DNA of 64,000 nucleotides, taken from Torymus aiolomorphi. Its lineage: Eukaryota > Arthropoda > Insecta > Hymenoptera > Torymidae. Shown one piece after another: positions 20,157-31,389 of the stretch. The notes beneath the pieces are model-generated. The model worked only from the letters and a program-made list of their open reading frames with translations. It had not been told where the DNA came from and did no database searches. Every line of letters begins with the position of its first letter. Position 1 is the first letter of the stretch. The stretch lies in NCBI GenBank assembly GCA_036365515.1, contig CM070874.1:167895297-167959296 (forward strand), given 5' to 3'. The position numbers were made by a program, and so were the translations under genes.

Positions 20157-23100
20157 ATAACAGAAAGAACTATTTATTTTCTCATCGAAATCATTCAAAA
20201 TTGAGCCGCCAGGTACGCGCGCTATCGTACCGAATCTAAGATTTTTCAACTAGCGCGATAGGTAGAGCACGATTCGCTCTGCAACGAGACGACGCACTTC
20301 TGGTAGCTTTAGCTATGTGCAAAGTTACCACTACCGATAACTTAGTCATCTACCACGGAGATAACCAATGTAGCTTCAACTACTCACAATCTACAGGGTT
20401 CCGTATCTTTACTTCGCGGACGCGAGCGTACACACACGTGTATAGAATAGGCGAACCAGGAAGGATAAGACCGAGATTTATAAGTTCCTGTGATCAGGCA
20501 AGCTGGTGATACGGCGTTCCTTCTCGCTCCCAACCGTTGTTCGTCGCTCAGGCAGCTGTAGCAACAGTTGCTTCCGATACCGGCACGGCGCACAGTGGGA
20601 AAAAAATGACTTTTTTGGACAAAAATCTGCCGACAGTGCAATTCTTAACCGATTTGGACGATTTTTTTTTTTTAAATTCGCGTGAAAAAATTTCCTATAA
20701 CGTGCGGCTACCTAAATTAGCGGCATTTCATTCCTTAGCTAAGAAAAGTCCCAAAGACGGCCCAAAATGGCACGATCAGTCATTAGAACAGACCAGAAAA
20801 TCCATAAATATATTCTGAAAACATAAGCTCTTTACTCCTAATTTAAACATTTCTTAATATTATATTTTTGCTTCGGGGTTGATACCGGTATATTATGGTC
20901 CCATGGGCCCATGGGCCTCAAATAGATCCTAATAAGATGCACCAAACGACATTTTTTTCAACATAAATCAAAATTTTTATTACTGAGTCGAAAAGTAATT
21001 TCTATACTCACATTTCAATCATTCCTTATCTGTTAACAATATATTACGGTCCCATGGGCCTCACATTTATGGAAAATATTCAAAACTGAACATTCCAGAA
21101 AAGAATGGATTATCTCTGAATGGACCCTCTTAACCATTCCTGGGCCCTACTAAGGCCTAATATATGTAAGGCCCAATATATGTAAGGCCCATTTTTTAAT
21201 ATAAATTCTTATTTTAATACAAAATCAAATGATATGATTCAAAGGACACAGAAAAAGCATTCCTTAATTTATTTCAATGTGGAATTTCTTTAACTTACTA
21301 GAACTTACTAGAATTTTAGATATTGAATACTTGGATAGCTGGGACCTCGGAATAAAAGACCCATTCGAAAAACCATTAAAACGGTTCTTATTCCTTTACA
21401 AGGAGATAACCAGGGCTGGATTTGGCTCAAACTGCAGTAGACACTTTTTTATGATAAATAAAATGAGGCACGTATCTCCGGGTTTCTCTGAATGAGCCTG
21501 TTTTCCGAGATCCAAGCTATTTATTATCTAAAATAAACTATTTTGAACAAAAATGTGATCTCTTTATTCAGCTATAGCTTTTCAAATATATCTGTGATCT
21601 AATTGCACTAAAAAGTATGTAAAAGTAGATGAAAAAAGCTTTAATTTAAGCTCTATTTTTAATAGCTCATAACTTCATAAAAAACCGAAATTTTCGAATG
21701 AAATAAAGCTTAAATTGAAACTTTTTTCGCCTTCTTGTACATACTTTTTAGCGCAATTACATCATCGAAATATTTGAAAAGCTATAGCTGAATAAAGAGA
21801 CCACATTTTTGTCCAAAATAGTTTATTTTAGATAATAAATAGCTTGGATCTCGGAAAACAGGCTCATTCAGATAAACCCGGAGATACGTGCCTCATTTTA
21901 TTTATCATAAAAAAGTGTCTACTGCAGTTTGAGCCAAATTCAGCCCTGGTTATCTCCTTGTAAAGGAATAAGAACCATTTTAATGATTTTTTGAATGGGT
22001 CTTTTATTCCGAGATCCCAGCTATCCAAGTATTCAATATCTAAAATGCTAGTAAGTCAAAGAAATTCCACATTGAAATAAATTAAAGAATGCTTTTTCTG
22101 TGTCCTTTGAATCATATCATTTGATTTTGTAATAAAAATAAGAATTTATATTTAAAAAATCGGCCTTACATATATTGGGCCTTAGTAGGGCCCAGGGCTG
22201 GTTAAGAGGGTCCATACAGAGATAATCCATTCTTTTCTGGAATGTTCAGTTTTGAATATTTTCCATAAATGCTTTGCTTTCGATATATTTAAGTAGGTAG
22301 TTTCAAATAGATCACCCTGTAAATATGAGGCCCATGGGACCGTAATACATTGTTGACAGATAAGGAATGATTGAAATGTGAGTATAGAAATTACTTTTCG
22401 ACTCAGTAATAAAAATTATGATTTATGTTGAAAAAAATGTCATTTGGTGCGTCTTATTAGGATCTATTTGAGGTCCATGGGCCCATGGGACCATAATATA
22501 CCGGTATCAACCCCGAAGCAAAAATATAATATTAAGAAATGTTTAAATTATGAGTAAAGAGCGTATTCTTTCAGAATATATTTATTTATGGATTTTATTG
22601 GTCTGTTCTATTGACTGATCGTGCCATTTTGGTCCGTTTTTGGGACTTTTCTTAGCTACGGAATGAAATGCCGCTCATTTAGGTAGCCATGCGTTATAGG
22701 AAATTTCTTCACGCGAATTTAAAAAAAAAAATCGTCCAAATCGGTTAAGAATTGCACTGTCGGCAGATTTTTGTCCAAAAAAAGTCATTTTATTCCCACT
22801 GTGCGGCGGCATGGCGTAGCTAATAGCTGCACCGGAGAAGTGGGCGACGGACATACACTCGAAATATTTCCACCTCAATCGAGGAGGTTCTATACTCTCC
22901 AGACGTTCATAGCGCGCATGACCGAGCAAGTGCCGATCGGCAGCCGGCCGGCACGTATGATTGTGTCCTCGGCTCCCTTCGGCGATGCTCGAACTATCTC
23001 GTTCGGTCGTCTTGCGGCCACTCCGCTGCTGACAGAAACGGGATCGCGGCTCGCAACGATTTTTGTCCGGCAGCGACGCTAGCAACCCCGCAGGCTCCCT

Positions 23101-23340
23101 GGTAGCGGCATTGGCAACACCGTGAAACGACGGCTGTGTTCGCGCGAAGCCTCCTCGCAGGATCCGATAATCGAGTCCGCGCGTCGGCATGTTACTGGCC
23201 GCAGTTACATCAGCTGCGCGGTACAGGTTAACATGGTAGGAGGTGGCTTGACCCAGAACAGGGATGGCAAAATATGTGTGCTCCTACTCTTCGCGAGAAC
23301 TTTTCGTGACGTGGAATCCACCACGTCACAACTCCCCCAC
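20157..23340 (+). repeat. Left terminal arm of the compound insertion
   Basis: 20157-20590 and 22804-23340 together match, in inverted orientation, 41810-42725. Shared landmarks include CAGAAAGAACTATTT, CTAAGATTTTTCAACTAGCG, CGAAGCCTCCTCG and GATGGCAAAAT. The arm is interrupted by the foldback element 20591-22803. No protein was recognised in either arm. Confidence 0.75.
20591..22803. mobile_element. 2.2-kb foldback element with CACAGTGGG ends
   Basis: Starts CACAGTGGGAAAAAAATGAC and ends in the complement CCCACTGTG. The two arms of about 1.1 kb mirror each other along almost their whole length, meeting near 21680. Both arms carry CACGTATCTCCGGGTTT and CCATGGGCC landmarks. Flanks CGGCACGGCG (left) and CGGCATGGCG (right, three bases beyond the end) suggest a 9-10 bp target duplication with one mismatch, as in long-TIR Mutator-like or Foldback-type elements. 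The other terminal arm (near 42290) shows the uninterrupted site. No transposase is encoded. Confidence 0.75.
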
Positions 23341-23344
23341 CCCA

Positions 23345-23880
23345 AAACGCAGTAGTCGCTGGACTATCTTCAACATTTCCACGTCTTGTCCTATCTACTT
23401 ATCTCTAAGCTAGCCGGTACTAGTTACTGAGGTTTGGAGTGTGCCTTTTCATCTGCATCACTGCTTTCCTTCACTGGACTGCTCTCAATACCTATGTGAG
23501 TGTACGCACTGTTTGTATATGGCCTAACTAGCGCGACCTGGCCCCATACGTATGATACTAAAAAAAAAGGTTTTTGACTTGCTCGCCCACCGTCATTCAC
23601 TCAGTATTCTGATATAAACTCACCTGGGCGCTCTCCCAATTAAAACTCTAATGAGCGAAACTCTGGCAGTCCTTAAATTCCAAGCAGCTGCTGAATATAT
23701 GCATTATGAGTTGTGTTAGCCGTGAACTTAGGGACTTTGCTAGCATTATCATTACCATTGACCCTGATGGCCATTTTTTTGTGACTCTATAACTGGTGCA
23801 CATTTGAAGTGCGAAATGTGAGCTTGAACTTTAGCAATGTAAGGTAGAGGCAAGAACAATTTCCGGGAAAATAACTTTTC
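23345..23880. other. Left-arm-specific sequence, no feature recognised
   Basis: This 530-bp stretch has no mirror in the right arm, where 39570-41800 occupies the equivalent place. No coding, RNA or repeat structure was recognised apart from a short CACGTC-type inverted repeat near 23310-23330. Confidence 0.4.
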
Positions 23881-23885
23881 CACTA

Positions 23886-24830
23886 TCAACTTGAGGCGGA
23901 CGTCCATTTCCCCCGCCCCCCCAAATCACTAATCCTAAAATAAGCAATTGGATAATTTTGTTCACTTTTTTTACAATTAATTACAACCACAATCGATTTT
24001 TTTACAAGTGTATAAACAAAGTTATAAACAAACAAAGGGGGGGGGGGGAGAAATATTTCGCCAGCCCCCACATAAAAAAACCACAATTAACAGAACGGTA
24101 ACGTAATCTACGATTTATTTACAATTATTTACAACCACAAAAACTGGTAAAAGTCGATTATTTATAACAATTTGGAGCAATAATTTCGCTAGTCACCTCA
24201 TACGCCAAAATCTATTTCTCAAAACGTAAATAGTCTATATTGTTTAATATATTTTTAAATCATAATTTTATTATCCATTGTTGGGCTTTCGTTTACCAAA
24301 TAATACTGCCCGTCAGGCTAGGTGCGGTTGTGATTCTGTATGACTATTGTTACTCGGAAAAAATGTATGAGGAAGTATCGCGGTTGATCGATGATAGAAA
24401 ATGGAAATTTTTACCCTCGCAAATATTTAAATGACTAGTAGCGGCTTAGGGTTACAGATGACAAATTCAGATGAATCGGCACTTGGAGCGAGTACGCCGA
24501 TTTGCGAGTATGTTACTCTATATAGTATAACTGTTATTATAACTGTTAGAGGCCTGCGTTTATTACAGGGATGCAACTGTCTCCTCTATTTCCTCTTTTT
24601 TTCAATCCTCTATTTTACCCTTTTGCCAAGTTACTCCTCTATTTGCTCTATAATCAGCGATCTCTCCAATTTACCGATCTCTACATTTTGAAAAGACTTG
24701 GTCGTCTCCTGTAGATAGGGTTGCCACCTTTTACATTTGAAGTTGCTGGCCGACTGATGACTGGCGGTGGGGGGAGGCAAGTAGGCGGGCGATATGGGGT
24801 CCATGCATATTAGGGAATTACGTAGCCCTG
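23886..24830 (+). repeat. Inner inverted-repeat arm, left copy
   Basis: Mirrors 38390-39560. Landmarks include the poly-G tract at 24036-24048, the 64-codon open frame at 24240-24434 and CCTCTATTTCCTC near 24580-24600. It carries one copy of a unit that is tandemly triplicated in the right arm (39010-39400). Confidence 0.8.
24240..24434 (+). other. Small open frame conserved between the inverted arms
   Basis: Encodes 64 residues starting MFNIFLNHNFIIHCWAF and containing VVILYDYCYSEKMY and DDRKWKF. The mirrored copy at 38767-38964 (minus) keeps the first 45-50 residues with only a few substitutions, then diverges. No known domain was recognised. Conservation may simply reflect recent duplication of the arm, so coding status is doubtful. 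Confidence 0.25.
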
Positions 24831-25095
24831 CAACAATAAGCAAGACAATTATTTAAACAATTTTTAAACCAAAGTAGGGTGGGAATATGTGGCCCACGTA
24901 TATTAAGGAATTACGTAGATATGCAACAATAAGCAAGAGAATTATTTAAACCATTTTTATACCCAAGTAGGCGGGGGATATGAGATTCACGCATATAAGG
25001 AAGTCATGTAGACATGAAAAAAATAAGCAAAACGTTTATTTAAATAATTTTTAAACCTAAGTAGGATGTGGGAAAACGTCTATTAAGCTAGCAGC
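24780..25095 (+). repeat. 92-bp minisatellite, left inner arm (3-4 units)
   Basis: Units contain AGTAGG-GGG-ATATG-GGTCCACGCATAT followed by an AGCAAGA-ATTATTTAAA stretch. The same unit forms arrays at 33245-33490, 34440-35090 and, inverted, 37830-38330. Confidence 0.8.
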
Positions 25096-26170
25096 TCACT
25101 TTTATGATCCAGGCTTATAAACAATGCCATAATTTTCTGCTAATTTTCTACGTCCACCCGGATTTTTCTGTTCCAGCCGTTTCCCAGAACCATGCGATTT
25201 GCTAGCTTAATATTAAGCTAGCGGACCATTTTCGGGTATCTTGGCGCGCTTTTGCCTTAGCCAATTTGGAGAGGGGGCATATTTTGGTGCTAATTTTCTG
25301 CTGCCAGATACTAGGAGCTAAAAGTCCCAAAATCCTTCGTAGGTCCCAGAACTGGACATAGACCCAGATTGATATTAGCAGACCATTTTCGGGTACCTTG
25401 CAATAGCGAATTCGGAGAGGCGGCATATTTAGATGCTAATTTTCTGCTGTAAGATAGTCGGAGCCAAAAATCCCAAAATCCTTCGGGGGCCCAGAATCGG
25501 ACAAAGGCCCTTGGCTGAGATAATCATTAAAAAAAAACTAACCAGTATTTGAGTGCTAATTTTCTGCTAATTTTTTAGCCCTATCCGGATATTTCTGCTC
25601 CAGCCGTTTTCGAGAAACATGCGATCTGCTAGCTTAATATTAAGCTAGCAGACCATTGTCGGGTATCTTGGCGAGTTTTTGCCTTAGCCAATTCGGAGAT
25701 GGAGCATATTTTGGTGCTAATTTTCTACTGCAAGATGCTCGTTGCCAAAAGTCCCAAAATTCTTCGTAGGCCCCAGAACTGTACATAGGCCCAGATTAAT
25801 ATTAAGCTAGCAGACCATTTTCGGATATGTTTGCAAGTATTTGCCTTAGCGAATTCGGAGAGGCGGCATATTTTGGTGCTAGTTTTCTGCTATAAGATGG
25901 TCAGAGCCAAAAATCCCAAAATCCTTCGTAGATTCCAGAACTGTACGTAGGCCCAGATTAATACTAAGCTAGCAGACCAGTTTCGGTTATCTTGGCGAGT
26001 GTTTGCAATAGCGAATTCGGAGCGGCGGCATATTTTGGTGATAATTTTCTGCTGTATTATAGTCGGGGTCAGAAATCCCAAAATCCTTCGGAGGCCCAGA
26101 ATTGGACATAGGCATGAAGCTGAAGCTACCCGCTACACATTCTATCCGCCCGAAGACCCGCACTGAAATA
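25095..26170 (+). repeat. Tandem repeats with the CTAGCTTAATATTAAGCTAG palindrome, left arm
   Basis: Repeated units share TTTTCTGCT(G/A), a CCCAAAATCCTTCG phrase and a perfect palindrome centred on TAATATTA near 25210 and 25640. The sequence is mirrored by 31390-33250, which holds more units. Confidence 0.8.
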
Positions 26171-26505
26171 GTGGGGCAAAATGAGGCATGTAAAAATTTC
26201 GCATTAAATATTGTTTGCAAGCACGCGAGTCACATATAAGTGATAACAACCCATAGTAGCAATGATAAAATATATAAATCAGCGTCCAAAAATTTTTGGT
26301 GCTAATTATTTAAATAAACAATTAAGCAGCTTACTTGCATAAAAAGCAAGGATATCCGCAGCTTTGCGAATTTTGGAGCTGTAACTCCGGTTCAAATTAT
26401 GACAGGATAACGAAACTGCGGGAAAATGATCTTCTGATCTAGGCAAACACCTCCTTGTAGGAGCATATGTGGTACAAAATATTTAAATAAACAATAAAGG
26501 GGGTC
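26170..26505 (+). repeat. Inner end of the left arm and one satellite unit
   Basis: Matches 31080-31390 inverted, through the phrase TGTAAAAATTTCGCATTAAAT. It runs into a single reverse-oriented copy of the 174-bp satellite (about 26310-26490). Confidence 0.7.
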
Positions 26506-26667
26506 AGACACCTTTACAATTTTCTTCATAAAATGATATGAAAAAAATTAACTTTCATAATTAGAAATATTTAGAAGTAATATCCTAAAAATATATTTAA
26601 TTTATGATAAAATGAGATCCAAAAAAAAAAATTTTGATCGATTTTAAACAAATATGTGGCCATTTCA

Positions 26668-27010
26668 AAATTTTTGCTCTGCCTTCGACTCCAGATTCAG
26701 GAACTGCATATATTTTAATGGGAGAGGTCCTAAAACTTCGGTATTTTATATGACTATTAACTGAAGAGTTGTATGTATCCAATTTATTTGATTAAATAAT
26801 TTTTTACTGTCAAAAATTGCTAAAAAATCTTAAATTTAAGTGAAATTCAGATTTTTTAGCAATCTTTGACCGTAAAAACTTATTTAATCAAATAAATTGG
26901 ATACATACATCTCTTCAGTCAATAGACATATAAAATACCAAAATTTTAGGACCTCTCCCATTAAAATATATGCAGTTCCTGGATCTGGAGTCCACGGCAG
27001 AGCTAAAAAT
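26668..27010. repeat. 340-bp palindrome
   Basis: The phrase CAGGAACTGCATATATTTTAA near 26698 is mirrored by TTAAAATATATGCAGTTCCTG near 26960. Arms are about 150 bp with few mismatches around an AT-rich centre at about 26820-26860. Non-coding. Confidence 0.8.
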
Positions 27011-27014
27011 TTTA

Positions 27015-28195
27015 CATTATGTAGAAAACAGCTTTAAAGATAAAACTACTACAATTACTACAATACTTCTTTATTTCTTCTTCTTTTTTATTTCTCAACT
27101 CCATCTCTGCCCTGAAATACAAAAAAATATTGTTTTTCGCTCAAAATATTTTACATTTAGAACAAATATTCTGGTACCTCAGTATACGATCTATCAGACT
27201 TGTAAGCTATGAGCACGCGTAACAGTCATCCACATCAGTCAGTCAAGTCTGTTAAGTGGTTTAATATGTAGATCCTTTGGTGCTTTTAAATCCATATGTT
27301 TTTAATAATCTTTATCACATATATTAGATTCTTGTACATATACTGAGGTAAATAAAGAATGTGTTGAGAAATCCAAAATCCTTCATGCATGTAATGAAGC
27401 CAGTATCGCCATAGCCAAATGCTTGAAAAAAATGTTTATAGCAGCAACATTCCTATATTGATTTTCTTTTAATGTCTGATAAGGTGAACTTCTTTACTTG
27501 TCCTTCATTATTCTTTTTCACATATAATATTATTACTTAATAAAGAGAATACGACTGATACATATTTATTGCAGTGCATAACTGTTTTTACTTCAGAAAA
27601 TAAAATGTCAATTATATCATAGTGAGATTCAGGCAATGGCTGATAGTGGTAGCTTTCTGGCAGAAGCGAAGGTTCCATAAAATTTTTCTGCACAATAGCA
27701 TATCTTTCCTTCGTTTAAAAGTTGATTTAAATCTGTACACTAAATGTTTTTTGTAATAGTCAATATAGACTTAATTTTTCTTTAGTATCAATCCCTGTTA
27801 TTTTAAGTATAAAGTTTCCAATAAACATCCAAGTACTAAAAGCTATTTCTAAAACATTAATTCAACTGTAACACTTATTACTCAAACACTTTTAAAAACT
27901 GATTTAAAATACATTTACGTATTATAATACACTAAATGTTTACTCCAAAATCCGTTGGAAACAATAAAAATTAAGAACAACACTTTGTATAGAAAAGGTG
28001 CTGATGCTGATATCACAGTGTTTATATGAAATGACAGATGTACATGTTTACATTGCTTGCGGACTTTTACATAGGTTAAAATCAGCTCTGTTAGAGTGAA
28101 TCCACATTGCATGCCGTATGCGGTATGCCGTCAGAAAAAAAGTTGTTGTCTGAAATCTATAGGATTTATAACTCTATGATTATAAATTCTATAGG
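27015..28195. other. AT-rich core region, no gene seen
   Basis: About 1.2 kb of AT-rich sequence with no mirror elsewhere in the structure. A 61-codon minus-strand frame (27508-27693) has no recognisable motif. This is the largest single-copy part of the compound insertion apart from the mariners and the 39.6-41.8 kb segment. Confidence 0.4.
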
Positions 28196-28199
28196 AATT

Positions 28200-31100
28200 G
28201 TTTAAATAAACAATTAAGCAGCTTACTTGCATAAAAAGCAGGGATATCCGCGGTTTTTCGAATTTTGGAGCTGTAACACCGTTTTAAATTATGACCGGCT
28301 AACGAAACAGCTGGAGAATGTTTTTCTGATGTAGAAGAACACATCCGCGTAGCAAAATTATCGGCACCAATTATTTAAATAAACAACTAAGCATCTTACT
28401 TGCATAAAAAGCAAGGATATCCGCGGTTTTTCGAGTTTTGCAGTTGTAACTCCCTTTCAAATTATGACCGGCTAACAAAACTGCGGAAGAGTGTTCTTCT
28501 AATGTAGACGAATACACCAGCGTAGGAGAATGAGCGGGACCAATTATTTAAATAAACAATTAAGCAGCTGACTTGCATAAAATATCGAAAAACTGCAAAT
28601 ATCTTTGATTTATGTGCAAGCTGATTAATTGTTTATTTAAATAATTGGTGCCGCAAATTCTCCTACGCGGATGTGTTCGTCTACATCAGAAGAATATTTT
28701 CCCGCAGTTTTGTATCCTGTCATAATTTGAAACGGAGTTACAGCTCCAAAATTCGAAAAGCCGCCGATATCCCTGCTTTTTATGCAAGTAAGCTGCTTAA
28801 TTGTTTATTTAAATAATTGGTGCCGCTAATTTTCCTACGGGGATGTGTTCGTCTACATCAGAAGAACATTCTCCCGCAGTTTCGTTAGCCGGTCATAATT
28901 TGAAACGGAGTTACAGCTCCAAAACTCGAAAAACCGTGGATATCCTTGCTTTTTATGCAAGTAAGAAGCTTAGTTGTTTATTTAAATAATTGGTGCCGCT
29001 AATTCTCCAACGCGGATGTGTTCTTCTAGATCAGGAGAATATTCTCCAGCAGTTGCGTTCACCGGTCATAATTTGAAACGGAGTTACAGCTCCAAAATTC
29101 GAAATGCCGCGGATGTCCATGCTTTTTATGCAAGTAAGCTTCTTAATTGTTTATTTAAATAATTGTTGCTGCTAATTCTTCTACGCGGAGGCGTTCGTCT
29201 GCATCAGAAGAACATTTTCCCGCAGTTTGGTTATCCTGTCATAATTTCAAATGGAGTTCAGCGACCAAAACTCGAATAACCACGAATATCCTTGCTTTTT
29301 ATACAAGTAAGCTGCTTAATTGTTTATGTAAATAATTGGTGCCGCAAATTCTCCTACGCGGATGGCTTTGTCTACATCAGAAGAACATTCTGCCGCAGTT
29401 TAGTTAGCCGGTCATAATTTGAAACGGAGTTACAGCTCCAAAACTCGAAAAACCGTGTATACCCTTGCTTTTTATGCATGTAAGAAGCTTAATTGTTTAT
29501 TTAAATAATTGGTGCCGCTAATTCTCCAACGCGGATGTGTTTCTCTACATCAGAAGAACATTTTTCCGCAGTTTTGTTATCCTGTCATAATTTCAAAAGG
29601 AATTCAGCCACCAAAACTCAAAAACCCACGAATATCCTTGCTTTTTATGCAAGTAAGCTGCTTAATTGTTTATTTAAATAATTGGTGCCGCCAATTCTTC
29701 TACACGGAGGTGTTTCTCTAGATCAGAAGAACGTTTTCCCTCAGTTTCCTTATCCTGTCATAACTTGAACAGGAGTTATAGCTCCAAAATTCGCAAAGCT
29801 GCGGATATCATTGCTTTTTATGCAAGTAATCTGCTTAATTGTTTATTTAAATAATTGGTGCCGCATCTTTTGCTACGCGGATGTGTTCTTCTACATCAGA
29901 AGAACATTCTCCAACAGTTTCATTAGCTGGTCATATTTTCAAACGGAGTTACAGCTCCGAAATTCGAAAAGCCGCGGATATTCCTGCTTTTTATGTAAGT
30001 AAGATGCTTAATTGTTTATTTAAATAATTGGTGCCGCAAATTTTGCTACGCGGATGCATCCGTCTACATCAGAAGAACATTCTCCCGCAGTTTCGTTAGC
30101 CGGTCATTATTTGAAATGGAGTTACAGCTCCAAAACTCGCAAAACCGTGGATATCCTTGCTTTTTATGCAAGTAAGAAGCTTAATTGTTTATTTAAATAA
30201 TTGGTGCCGCTAATTCTCAAACGCGGATGTGTTCTTCTAGATCAGAAGAATATTCTCCAGCAGTTGCGTTCACTAGTCATAATTTGAAACGGAGTTACAG
30301 TTCCAAAATTCGAAAAACCGCGGATATTCATGCATTTTATGCAAGTAAGCTTCTTAATTGTTTATTTAAATAATTAGTGCCGCTAATTCTTCTACGCGGA
30401 GGCGTTCGTCTACATCACAAGAACATTTCCCCGCAGTTTGGTTATCCTGTCATAATTTCAAATGGAGTTCAGCTACCAAAACTCGAAAAACCACGAATAT
30501 CCTTGCTTTTTACGCAAGTAAGCTTCTTAATTGTTTATTTAAATAATTGTTGCCGCAAATTCTCCTACGCGGATGTGTTCGTCTATCAGAGAAGAACATT
30601 CTGCCTCAGTTTCGTTAGCCGGTCATAATTTCAAATGGAGTTCAGCCACCAAAACTCGAATAACCAAGAATATCCTTTTTATGCAAGCCACTTAATTGTT
30701 TATTTGAATAATTGGTGCCGCAAATTCTTCTACGCGGATGAGTTCGTCTACATCAGAAGAACATTCTTCAGCAGTTTCGTTAGCCGTTCATAATTTGAAA
30801 CGGGATTACAGCTCCAAAATTCGTAAAGCTGCGGGTATCCTTGCTTTTTATGCAATTAAGCTGCTTAATTGTTTATTTAAATAATTGCTGCCGCACATTT
30901 TGCTACGCCGATGTGTTTTTCTGCATCAGAAGAACATTCTTGAGCAGTTTCGTTAGCCGGTCACAATTTGAAACGGAGTTACAGCTTCAAAATTCGCTAA
31001 GCCTCAAATATCATTGCCTTTTATGCAAGTAAGCTGCTTAATTGTTTATTTAAATAATTGGTGCCTCAAATTCTCCTACACGAAGGTGGTTGCCTAGATC

Positions 31101-31240
31101 AGAAGAACGTTTTTCCGCAGTTTCGTTATTCTGTCATAATTTGAACCGGAGTCACAGCTCCAAAATTCGCATAGCTGCGGATATCCTTGCTTTTTATGCA
31201 AGTTAGCTGCTTAATTGTTTATTTAAATAATTAGCACCAA
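28200..31240. repeat. 174-bp satellite array with one orientation switch
   Basis: About 18 units of 172-175 bp. Each contains TTGTTTATTTAAATAATTGG, a CTACGCGGATGTGTTC phrase, CATAATTTGAAACGGAGTTA and CTTGCTTTTTATGCAAGTAA. About two and a half units at 28200-28600 lie in one orientation; from about 28620 the remaining sixteen lie in the other. Units differ by 5-20% by eye and none has a long open frame kept across copies. It forms the core of the compound inverted repeat. Confidence 0.9.
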
Positions 31241-31389
31241 AAATTTTTTGACGCTGATTTATATATTTTATCATTGCTATTATCGGTTGTCATCACTTAC
31301 ATATGACTCGCATGCTTGTAAACAATATTTAATGCGAAATTTTTACATGTCTCATTTTGCCTCACTATTTCAGTACGGATCTTCCGGCG

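Noticed and set aside
20245..20300. tRNA-like phrase GCGCGATAGGTAGAGCACGATTC
   Set aside because: It resembles a D-arm, but the rest cannot be folded into a cloverleaf by eye. The same phrase is in the mirrored arm at 42610, so it belongs to the repeat.
22675..23190. 171-codon minus-strand frame
   Set aside because: It crosses the end of the 2.2-kb foldback element into the GC-rich terminal arm and is not open in the mirrored arm, so it is a chance frame.
28200..31240. CRISPR-like regularly spaced repeats
   Set aside because: The 174-bp units are contiguous with no unique spacers, the genome is eukaryotic, and no cas-like gene is present. It is a satellite.
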